From positions 1 to 6,212 of the forward strand of contig JAPUJA010000245.1 in NCBI GenBank assembly GCA_027296525.1: a stretch of 6,212 bases of DNA, read 5' to 3'. This DNA comes from Pseudomonadota bacterium. GTDB taxonomy: Bacteria; Pseudomonadota; Alphaproteobacteria; UBA828; JAPUJA01. A model generated the notes under the pieces. It had not been told where the DNA came from, made no database searches, and saw only the letters and a list, made by a program, of their open reading frames with translations. A program made the translations under genes and the position numbers. Within the stretch, counting starts at the first letter, position 1, and each line of letters opens with the position of its first letter. Shown here piece after piece: positions 1-5,434 of this stretch.

Positions 1-624
1 GGCGAGAAGTTCTTCTCCGCCGGCTGGGACCTCAAGGCCGTCGCGCGCGGCGAGGAGGAGAACGCCGATTACGGCCCCGGCGGTTTCGCGGGCCTCACGG
101 AACTCTTCGATCTCGCCAAGCCTGTGATCGCGGCCGTCAACGGCATGGCGGTCGGCGGGGGCTTCGAGCTCGCGCTCGCCTGTGATCTAATCGTCGCGGC
201 GGAGCATGCGGAATTTTTCCTGCCCGAGGTCACCCTCGGGATCATTCCGGACGCGGGCGGCGCCATTCGTCTGCCGCGCCGCCTGCCGCGCGCGATCGCC
301 AAGGAGATGTTGCTCACGGGCCGGCGCATGGCGGCCGACGAGGCGGCGAGCTGGGGGCTCGTCAACGCGGCCGTGCCGGGGGGCGAGTTGATGGCGGCGG
401 CGCGTTCGCTCGCCGAGCGGATCGCGACGGAGGCCGCGCCTCTTTCCGTCTCGGCGGTCAAGGAGGTGGTGGCCGCCACGGAGTGCTTGAGCATTCCCGA
501 GGCCTATCGGCTGTTGGCGAGCGGCGAGCTCGAACATTACGAGCGCATGCTCGATTCGGAGGATTCGCGCGAGGGCGCGCGCGCTTTCGCCGAGAAGCGA
601 AAGCCCGTCTGGCGCGGGCGCTAG
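1..624 (+). CDS. caiD: CaiD-type crotonobetainyl-CoA hydratase (enoyl-CoA hydratase/isomerase family), 5' end missing
   Basis: The reading frame is open from the first base and stops at TAG 622-624, giving 207 visible residues. E. coli CaiD is about 261 residues, so roughly the first 50 lie outside the window. Visible residues begin with GEKFFSAGWDLKA (oxyanion-hole region of the crotonase fold). They continue through VNGMAVGGGFELALA (Glu at visible residue 56) and LPEVTLGIIPDAGG (Glu at visible residue 76), the two positions of the crotonase catalytic glutamate pair, and end AFAEKRKPVWRGR. From memory, the start, both motifs and the C-terminal AFAEKR.PVW.GR match E. coli CaiD very closely, more so than generic crotonases. 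CaiD hydrates crotonobetainyl-CoA to L-carnitinyl-CoA in cytoplasmic carnitine metabolism. No other carnitine gene is visible here, so the substrate is inferred from similarity. The alternative is a general short-chain enoyl-CoA hydratase. The frame is intact, and the cupin gene follows after 30 nt, probably in the same transcript. Confidence 0.82.
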   Translation, partial: GEKFFSAGWDLKAVARGEEENADYGPGGFAGLTELFDLAKPVIAAVNGMAVGGGFELALACDLIVAAEHAEFFLPEVTLGIIPDAGGAIRLPRRLPRAIAKEMLLTGRRMAADEAASWGLVNAAVPGGELMAAARSLAERIATEAAPLSVSAVKEVVAATECLSIPEAYRLLASGELEHYERMLDSEDSREGARAFAEKRKPVWRGR

Positions 625-642
625 CCGGGCGCCGGTCGGGGC

Positions 643-648
643 GGAGAG
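643..648 (+). promoter_or_regulatory. Ribosome binding site of the cupin gene
   Basis: GGAGAG lies 6 nt before the ATG at 655, a good Shine-Dalgarno match at normal spacing. It supports ATG 655 as the start. It sits in the 30-nt gap after the caiD-like stop, consistent with co-transcription. Confidence 0.6.
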
Positions 649-654
649 CGGGGC

Positions 655-1032
655 ATGGAAACGAAGGAGCCGGCGGAGAACTGCATCCGCGCCCCCGATG
701 GCTCCGAGATCCGCGAGCTCCTGTGCGCGAAAGGCGGAAGCATGGTTCATTGCACGCTCCCCGTGGGCGGCGTCTCGATGGCGGTCGCACACCGAACGGT
801 CGAGGAGCTCTGGTTCTTCTTGAAGGGCCGAGGCGAGGTCTGGCGCAAGGTGGGCGACGTCGAGGAGGTCGTCGAGGTCGGCCCGAGCGTCTCCCTCGAC
901 ATTCCGCTCGGCGGGCATTTTCAGTTCCGCAACACCGGGCCCGAGCCTCTCGAGTTTATCATCGCCACCATGCCGCCCTGGCCCGGGGCGGACGAGGCCG
1001 TTCGCGTCGCCGATCACTGGCCGGTGGCTTGA
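655..1032 (+). CDS. Small single-domain cupin protein, function unknown
   Basis: This is a 125-residue soluble protein with no signal peptide or membrane segment. The first cupin motif, G(X)5HXH(X)3-4E(X)6G, fits residues 38-58 as Gly38, then Val44 where the first His is expected, His46, Glu51 and Gly58. The second motif is visible around residues 84-93 (Pro84, Gly86, His88, Asn93). Three of four usual metal ligands (His46, Glu51, His88) are therefore present and one is replaced by Val. It resembles small cupin_2-type proteins, which are very diverse (sugar isomerases, dioxygenases, binding proteins), so no reaction can be assigned. The start is chosen from the well-placed GGAGAG and the intact barrel start. 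It lies 30 nt after the caiD-like gene and may share its transcript and pathway, and it converges on bioB. Cupin fold is likely; function is open. Confidence 0.8.
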   Translation: METKEPAENCIRAPDGSEIRELLCAKGGSMVHCTLPVGGVSMAVAHRTVEELWFFLKGRGEVWRKVGDVEEVVEVGPSVSLDIPLGGHFQFRNTGPEPLEFIIATMPPWPGADEAVRVADHWPVA

Positions 1033-1042
1033 GGCGACGGTG

Positions 1043-1059
1043 GCCTGAGACGATCAGGC
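1043..1059. terminator. Hairpin in the convergent gap, possible weak bidirectional terminator
   Basis: GCCTGA (1043-1048) and TCAGGC (1054-1059) are perfectly complementary around a 5-nt loop, 10 nt after the cupin stop. No T-run follows on either strand, so it is not a classical intrinsic terminator. Its place between two convergent genes is what suggests a terminator role. Confidence 0.3.
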
Positions 1060-1082
1060 GCTGTCGAGGGCACGGCTCTTTC

Positions 1083-1121
1083 GAGTGGATCGGGCGAGTG
1101 GATCGGGCGAGTGGATCGGGC
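1083..1121. repeat. Perfect 13-bp tandem repeat, three copies, beside the bioB stop
   Basis: GAGTGGATCGGGC occurs three times head to tail (1083-1095, 1096-1108, 1109-1121) without mismatch. The last copy ends at the base next to the bioB stop triplet (TTA on the plus strand, 1122-1124). The repeat is noncoding and lies in the convergent gap between the cupin gene and bioB. The 13-bp unit suggests replication slippage rather than coding selection. No function is evident. Confidence 0.93.
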
Positions 1122-2129
1122 TTAAGGCGCCGGCGGCGGTTCGCCCGAACCCTCGAGAGGTTCGAGCCCGAGCCTTTGGAAAAGCGCGCGGTCGTCCTCC
1201 GGCTCGGGGTTCTTCGCGGTCAGCAGGGTCTCGCCCAGGAACATCGAGTTCGCGCCCGCGAAGAAGCAAAGCGCCTGAAACTCGTCGCTCATCGCCTCGC
1301 GCCCCGCCGAGAGGCGCAGAACCGAGCGCGGCATGAGGATGCGCGCGAGCGCGATGGTGCGCACGAACTCCAGGGGATCGACCGGGCCGTTGGCTTCGAG
1401 CGGCGTGCCGGGGATAGGGATCAGCAGGTTGATCGGCACGCTCTCGGGATGTTCGTCGAGATTCGCAAGGGTGCGCAGCATCTCGGCCCGGTCCTCGTGG
1501 GATTCGCCCAGGCCCACGATGCCGCCGCAGCAGACCTTCAGGCCCGCCGCGCGCACATGGCGGAGAGTCTCGAGCCGGTCCTCGAAGGTTCGTGTCGTGA
1601 TGATCGCGCCGTAGAAACGCTCCGAGGTGTCGATGTTGTGATTGTAGTAATCGAGCCCAGCGTCTTTGAGGCGTTTCGCTTGCGTCGAGGTCAACAGGCC
1701 GAGGGTGGCGCAGGTCTCGAGCCCGAGCGCCTTGACCCCGTGGATCATCTCGATGACCTCATCGAGGTCCCGATCGCGGGGCCCGCGCCAGGCCGCGCCC
1801 ATGCAGAAGCGCGATGCGCCCGCTCGCTGCGCGGCCTGAGCGGCTTCGAGAACCTCGTCGAGGCTTAGGAGTTTTTCCTTCTCGAGGCCGGTGTCGTAAT
1901 GGGCGCTCTGGGGGCAGTATTTGCAGTCTTCCGGGCAGGCGCCCGTCTTGACGCTCTTGAGCGAGCTGATCTGAACCCGATTGGGATCGAACTGGGCCCG
2001 GTGGACGCGATGCGCTCGGTAGAGAAGATCGTTGAAGGGCAGCGCGAAGATCGTCGCCACCTCCGCCGTCGTCCAGTCATGGCGAAGCGCCAATTGCCGG
2101 GGTCGCGCATTGAGCGCCGAGTTTTCCAT
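1122..2129 (-). CDS. bioB: Biotin synthase
   Basis: This radical-SAM enzyme inserts sulfur into dethiobiotin to make biotin, the last pathway step, in the cytoplasm. The protein has 335 residues (E. coli BioB 346). The radical-SAM cluster motif CPEDCKYC gives Cys65, Cys69 and Cys72. Cys109, Cys140, Cys200 and Arg272 fit the ligands of the second [2Fe-2S] cluster, the sulfur donor; each is offset by 12 from E. coli Cys97, Cys128, Cys188 and Arg260. YNHNIDTSE and INLLIPIPGTPL are further family signatures. ATG 2129 is chosen because AGGGA lies 6 nt upstream and the N-terminus fits the family; the frame stays open 46 codons further but only through the intergenic region. The C-terminus ends in a short Pro-rich tail. 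The gene is transcribed away from bioFDA. Confidence 0.97.
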   Translation of the reverse strand: MENSALNARPRQLALRHDWTTAEVATIFALPFNDLLYRAHRVHRAQFDPNRVQISSLKSVKTGACPEDCKYCPQSAHYDTGLEKEKLLSLDEVLEAAQAAQRAGASRFCMGAAWRGPRDRDLDEVIEMIHGVKALGLETCATLGLLTSTQAKRLKDAGLDYYNHNIDTSERFYGAIITTRTFEDRLETLRHVRAAGLKVCCGGIVGLGESHEDRAEMLRTLANLDEHPESVPINLLIPIPGTPLEANGPVDPLEFVRTIALARILMPRSVLRLSAGREAMSDEFQALCFFAGANSMFLGETLLTAKNPEPEDDRALFQRLGLEPLEGSGEPPPAP

Positions 2130-2131
2130 CG

Positions 2132-2140
2132 TCCTTCCCT
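2132..2140 (-). promoter_or_regulatory. Ribosome binding site deciding the bioB start
   Basis: On the minus strand the bases before ATG 2129 read AGGGAAGGACG. AGGGA (2140-2136) sits 6 nt from the start codon, and AAGGA nearer in also pairs. This favours ATG 2129 over the longer open frame reaching to 2267. Confidence 0.65.
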
Positions 2141-2154
2141 GATCCGCCGCCGCC

Positions 2155-2182
2155 ACCCTATCCGAATGTCCAACCGTTGCAA
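2155..2182 (-). promoter_or_regulatory. Candidate sigma70-type promoter for bioB
   Basis: On the minus strand TTGCAA (2182-2177, four of six matches to TTGACA) is followed after 16 nt by TAGGGT (2160-2155). TAGGGT matches three of six positions, including the key T1, A2 and T6. Transcription would start about 20 nt before the bioB ATG. The -35 overlaps the GTTGCAAC palindrome, a fitting place for a repressor. It was assigned by eye. Confidence 0.35.
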
Positions 2183-2214
2183 CTCTTTCCCTTATCCGTC
2201 GCGCTTGGGGCGCG

Positions 2215-2243
2215 TTGACAAGGTTCGGGCGAGGCGGGAGAGT
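2215..2243 (+). promoter_or_regulatory. Candidate sigma70-type promoter for bioFDA-pabB
   Basis: A perfect TTGACA (2215-2220) is followed after 17 nt by GAGAGT (2238-2243), which matches only three of six -10 positions. The leader to bioF ATG 2266 would be very short, around 15-20 nt. The -35 is convincing; the -10 is weak and could be misplaced. Confidence 0.3.
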
Positions 2244-2265
2244 GACGCCGGCTGGGAAACCCTCC

Positions 2266-3453
2266 ATGACGAAGCTCGATCACTGTTTCGCGCGACTCCT
2301 CACACGCCTCGGGGCGGGGCGCCGGCATTTGCGCCCCCTGGGGCCGAGCGCGGGCGGACGGACGCAGGTGGGGTCGCGGAACTTGATCAACTTTTCGTCC
2401 AATGATTATCTCGGGCTCGCGAGGCACCCGGCGCTCGCCGCGCGCGCCTCGGAATGGGCCGAGCGCTGGGGCACGGGCGCGGGCGCCTCACGCCTCGTCA
2501 CGGGCAACCTCGATCTCTTCGCAGCCATCGAGGAGAAGATCGCGCGCGCGAAGGGGACGGAAGCGGCGCTCGTTCTGGGCTCGGGCTTCCTGCTCAACGG
2601 CACGGTCTTGGCCGCCCTCTTCGAGCGCGATGCGGTCGGGTCGGAACCCCTGGTCTTCTCGGACCGGCTCAATCACGCGAGCATCCATCATGGCTGCCGC
2701 GCGGCGGGCGTGCGCCAGATTCGCTACCGGCACAATGATGTGAATCACCTCGAGCATCTGCTCGGACGTCACGCCGGCGACGAGGCGGCGCGGTTTATTA
2801 TCACCGAGAGCGTGTTCGGCATGGACGGCGACCGCGCCGATCTCGCCCGTCTCGTCGAGCTGAGCGATCGCCACGGGGCCTTTCTTTATGTCGACGAGGC
2901 CCACGCGACGGGTGTCCTCGGCCCCAGGGGCTTCGGCCTGAGCTCCGCCTTTCCGGGCCGGGTCGATCTGGTGATGGGGACCTTCAGCAAGGCGCTCGGC
3001 GGCTACGGTGCCTACCTCGCCTGCTCGAAGACGTTACGGGATTACCTCGTCAACAAATGCACCGGCCTCATCTACTCGACGGCGCTGCCGCCTCCGGTGC
3101 TCGGCGCGATCGATGCGGCGCTCGATCTCGTGCCGGGCCTCGAAGACGAGCGGCGCGCGCTCCACGGCAACGCCGATCGCCTGCGCGACGCGCTTAAAGC
3201 CGCGGGCTTCGACTGCGGGGCGTCGACCACCCAGATCGTTCCGGTGATCCTGGGAGCGGACGAGGCTGTGCTCGCGGCGAGCCGCGCGCTCGAGGAGGAG
3301 GGGATGCTCACCATCGCGATCCGCCCGCCGACCGTGCCGAGGGGTACGAGCCGCATCCGCTTCGCCCTCTCGGCGCAACATTCGGCCGTTGACATCGATC
3401 GTCTCGCCGCTGCGCTCCCCCGGCTGGTGTCCCCTCGCCGTGACGTCGCATGA
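2266..3453 (+). CDS. bioF: 8-amino-7-oxononanoate synthase (KAPA synthase)
   Basis: This PLP enzyme of the alpha-oxoamine synthase family condenses a pimeloyl thioester with L-alanine, releasing CO2, to form KAPA, the first step of biotin ring assembly. The protein has 395 residues, normal for the family. NFSSNDYLGL is at 42-51. His137 in SDRLNHASI is the expected PLP-stacking residue. VDEAHATGVLG carries Asp210 and His213, and TFSKALGGYG carries the PLP lysine Lys242. These last three are each offset by 6 from E. coli Asp204, His207 and Lys236. ATG 2266 is preferred because the N-terminus then aligns with E. coli BioF and a GGGA lies upstream at 2254-2257. An in-frame GTG at 2242 is possible but has a poorly spaced RBS. 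It is first in the run bioF-bioD-bioA-pabB, and its stop overlaps the bioD start (ATGA). Confidence 0.97.
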   Translation: MTKLDHCFARLLTRLGAGRRHLRPLGPSAGGRTQVGSRNLINFSSNDYLGLARHPALAARASEWAERWGTGAGASRLVTGNLDLFAAIEEKIARAKGTEAALVLGSGFLLNGTVLAALFERDAVGSEPLVFSDRLNHASIHHGCRAAGVRQIRYRHNDVNHLEHLLGRHAGDEAARFIITESVFGMDGDRADLARLVELSDRHGAFLYVDEAHATGVLGPRGFGLSSAFPGRVDLVMGTFSKALGGYGAYLACSKTLRDYLVNKCTGLIYSTALPPPVLGAIDAALDLVPGLEDERRALHGNADRLRDALKAAGFDCGASTTQIVPVILGADEAVLAASRALEEEGMLTIAIRPPTVPRGTSRIRFALSAQHSAVDIDRLAAALPRLVSPRRDVA

Positions 3454-4088
3454 GGCTGCCGCGCGGAATCTTCGTCACCGGCACGGGCACGGAGGTCGGA
3501 AAGACCGTGGCTTCGGCCTGGCTGATGCGCCGTCTCGATGCGGATTACTGGAAGCCCGTGCAGTCGGGGCTCGAAGGCGAGACGGATACCGAGGTCGTGC
3601 AGCGGCTGACGGGGTTTCCGCCCGATCGCTTCCATGCGAGCACTTACGAGACGAAGGCGCCGCTTTCGCCCCATGAATCGGCGCGGCGCGAAGGGCGGCT
3701 GATCGAGCTCAAGGCGTTCACCTTGCCAAGCGCGGTGCGTCCGGTCGTTGCGGAAGGGGCGGGCGGCGTGCTCGTTCCGCTCAATGAGCATGTTCTCATG
3801 ATCGACCTGATGGCCCAGCTCGGGCTTCCTGTCGTGATCGTCGCGCTGAGCGGGCTCGGCACGATCAACCACACGCTGCTTACGCTCGAAGCCCTGCGCG
3901 CGCGCGCGCTCGAGGTGGCGGGCGTGGTGATGAACGGGCCGCTGAACCAAGCGAACCGGCGCGCGATCGAGGATTACGGCCGGGTTCGCGTGATCGCCGA
4001 GATCCCCCGCCTCGATCCTTTGAACGATGAAACCCTGGCCACCGTCGCGCCCACTTCTCCCTTCGGCCTCGAGGACTTCATGCAATGA
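3450..4088 (+). CDS. bioD: ATP-dependent dethiobiotin synthetase
   Basis: BioD uses ATP and CO2 to close the ureido ring of DAPA, giving dethiobiotin. The protein has 212 residues (E. coli BioD about 225). The P-loop is FVTGTGTEVGKT, with Lys18 and Thr19. WKPVQSG (33-40) carries Lys35 and Ser39, matching the E. coli KPVASG substrate loop. AEGAGGVLVPL (101-111) carries the Mg/ATP-binding Glu102. LSGLGTINHTLLT and VMNGPLN (Asn162, adenine side) complete the fold. The start codon overlaps the bioF stop as ATGA and no clear Shine-Dalgarno precedes it, so translation is probably coupled to bioF. The codons around 3896-3909 form a (GC)7 run inside an Arg-Ala stretch, without breaking the frame. Confidence 0.96.
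   Translation: MRLPRGIFVTGTGTEVGKTVASAWLMRRLDADYWKPVQSGLEGETDTEVVQRLTGFPPDRFHASTYETKAPLSPHESARREGRLIELKAFTLPSAVRPVVAEGAGGVLVPLNEHVLMIDLMAQLGLPVVIVALSGLGTINHTLLTLEALRARALEVAGVVMNGPLNQANRRAIEDYGRVRVIAEIPRLDPLNDETLATVAPTSPFGLEDFMQ
4071..4075 (+). promoter_or_regulatory. Ribosome binding site of bioA inside the bioD end
   Basis: GAGGA lies 9 nt before ATG 4085 and within the last codons of bioD. Together with the ATGA overlap this supports both the bioA start and coupling to bioD translation. Confidence 0.5.
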
Positions 4089-5395
4089 GCGATCCCCGGA
4101 TCGCGCTCGATCGACGCCACATATGGCATCCCTTTACCCAAGAGCAGACGGCGCCCGATCCGGTCATGGTCGTGAGCGGGGAGGGCGCGCGGCTTCGGGC
4201 GGCCGACGGCACCGAATATCTCGATCTCATCGCCTCCTGGTGGGTCAACCTTCACGGTCACGGCCACCGAAAGATCGTCGATGCGATCACGGCGCAGGCG
4301 GAAAAGCTCGAGCACGTCATGTTCGCGGGCTTCACCCACGAGCCCGCGGTCGACCTCGCGGAGCGCTTGACCGGCCTCTTGCCCGACGGGCTCACGCGCG
4401 TCTTCTATTCGGACAACGGCGCGACCGCGATCGAGATCGCGCTCAAACTGGCCTATCAGTATTGGCGGAACAAGGGCGAGACCGGGCGCACGCGCTTCAT
4501 CGCCTTCGAGGGCGGCTATCACGGCGATACCGTGGGCGCGATGTCGTTGGGCAAGGGCTCCGGCTTCTATGGGCCGTTCGAGGAGCTCATGATCCCGGTC
4601 GACCTCGTCCCCTTCCCGGCGACCTGGGAGGGCGACCTCGAGGTCGAGGCGCGTGAGGAAGCCGCGCTCGGCGTGCTCGATCGTCAGCTCGACGCCAAAG
4701 GAGCCGAAACCGTCGCCGTCGTCATCGAGCCTCTGGTTCAAGGCGCGGCGGGCATGCGGGTCTGCCGCCCGGAATTTCTGCAAGCCCTCGCGGCGCGCGC
4801 ACGGGACCATGACGTGCTCCTCATCTTCGACGAGGTGATGACCGGCTTCGGCCGCACGGGCGCGATGTTCGCCTGCCAGAAGGCCGGGGTCACGCCGGAT
4901 TTCATCTGTCTGGCGAAGGGCATCACGGGCGGCTATCTGCCGCTCGCCGCGACCGTCTGTAGGGAGGCGATCTACGAGGCGTTCCTGGGTGAGACCTGGG
5001 AGCGGGCCTTCATCCACGGCCATTCCTACACGGCGAACCCGCTGGGCTGCGCCGCCGCGCTCGCATCCCTCGCGGTCTTCGAGGACGAGAACACGCTCGC
5101 GCGGATCGCGGAAATCGAGGCCCTCTACCGGGCGCGCTTCCAGGGCCTCGCGGCCAAGCCCAATGTGGCGCGCCCGCGCGTCTTGGGCTCGATCGCGGCC
5201 TTCGAGGTCGTGGCTCAAGAGACCGGGTATGGCGCCGCGGTCGGGCCTGAGCTCAAGGCCTATTTCATGGAACGCGGGCTCTTGATCCGGCCCTTGGGCA
5301 ACGTCGTCTATCTCATCCCGCCCTACTGCATCGCCGACGATGACCTTCACCGCGCGTTCGATGCGATCGATGCCGCGCTCGACGGGCTCGGCTGA
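4085..5395 (+). CDS. bioA: DAPA aminotransferase (7,8-diaminononanoate synthase)
   Basis: This class III PLP aminotransferase converts KAPA to DAPA; in E. coli BioA the amino donor is S-adenosylmethionine. The protein has 436 residues (E. coli 429). HIWHPFTQ carries Phe17 where E. coli has Tyr17, and SWW carries Trp52 as in E. coli. GYHGDT carries Tyr145 and Asp148. IFDEVMTGFGRTG carries the PLP-binding Asp249 and Arg257. LAKGITGG carries the PLP lysine Lys278, HGHSYTANPLGCAAA is at 311-325, and IRPLGN carries Arg402. From memory, several segments (VFYSD.GA, HGHSYT.N.LGCA, GITGGYLP) resemble Bacillus BioK, which uses lysine, while the Trp-Trp pair is BioA-like, so the donor is not certain. 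The start overlaps the bioD stop as ATGA. An in-frame ATG codon run is otherwise unremarkable, and no damage is visible. Confidence 0.95.
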   Translation: MSDPRIALDRRHIWHPFTQEQTAPDPVMVVSGEGARLRAADGTEYLDLIASWWVNLHGHGHRKIVDAITAQAEKLEHVMFAGFTHEPAVDLAERLTGLLPDGLTRVFYSDNGATAIEIALKLAYQYWRNKGETGRTRFIAFEGGYHGDTVGAMSLGKGSGFYGPFEELMIPVDLVPFPATWEGDLEVEAREEAALGVLDRQLDAKGAETVAVVIEPLVQGAAGMRVCRPEFLQALAARARDHDVLLIFDEVMTGFGRTGAMFACQKAGVTPDFICLAKGITGGYLPLAATVCREAIYEAFLGETWERAFIHGHSYTANPLGCAAALASLAVFEDENTLARIAEIEALYRARFQGLAAKPNVARPRVLGSIAAFEVVAQETGYGAAVGPELKAYFMERGLLIRPLGNVVYLIPPYCIADDDLHRAFDAIDAALDGLG

Positions 5396-5434
5396 GCGCG
5401 CCGGGCGTCGCGCCGCGCGCTTCGGTTAGGCGTC

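Larger units (their letters stand above)
2130..2265. promoter_or_regulatory. Divergent bioB / bioFDA control region
   Basis: These 136 nt separate the divergent bioB and bioF starts and must hold promoters for both directions. It is relatively A/T-richer around 2155-2225. Visible elements are a perfect 8-bp palindrome GTTGCAAC (2176-2183), TTGACA on the plus strand (2215-2220), and CGTTGACAA (2213-2221). The last is close to the GGTTKACAA arm of known BirA operators, with a poorly matching opposite arm 15 nt away. I see no BioR-type box (TTATMKATAA, used by many alphaproteobacteria). The regulator therefore stays unassigned. Confidence 0.7.

Noticed and set aside
483..1868. A 461-codon plus-strand open frame covering the ends of caiD, the cupin gene and much of bioB antisense.
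   Set aside because: Its protein is Arg/Gly/Ala-rich with no recognisable domain, and it overlaps three well-supported genes; typical of GC-rich DNA with few stops.
2242..2244. GTG 2242 as the bioF start, adding 8 residues.
   Set aside because: The purine-rich bases lie too close to this GTG for a normal RBS, the extra residues are not BioF-like, and ATG 2266 aligns with the family N-terminus.
2130..2265. A BioR (GntR-family) operator in the divergent bio promoter.
   Set aside because: No match to TTATMKATAA on either strand; only isolated TTATCC/CTATCC fragments are present.
2130..2267. A 46-residue N-terminal extension of bioB reaching across the whole divergent region.
   Set aside because: The extension is not BioB-like, overlaps the bioF start, and a good RBS (AGGGA, 6 nt spacing) precedes ATG 2129.
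3072..4085. A 337-codon minus-strand open frame antisense to bioF and bioD.
   Set aside because: It has no recognisable family and overlaps two genes with intact catalytic motifs; shadow frame.
3974..5350. A 458-codon minus-strand open frame antisense to bioA.
   Set aside because: It has an Arg/Asp/Glu/His-rich, low-complexity composition and no domain, and it mirrors the bioA codon pattern; shadow frame.
5396..5434. GC-only inverted repeats (for example GGCG/CGCC around 5404-5414) as a terminator between bioA and pabB.
   Set aside because: The stems are 4-5 bp and any G+C-only stretch gives such pairs; no T-run follows, and the short gap points to continued transcription.
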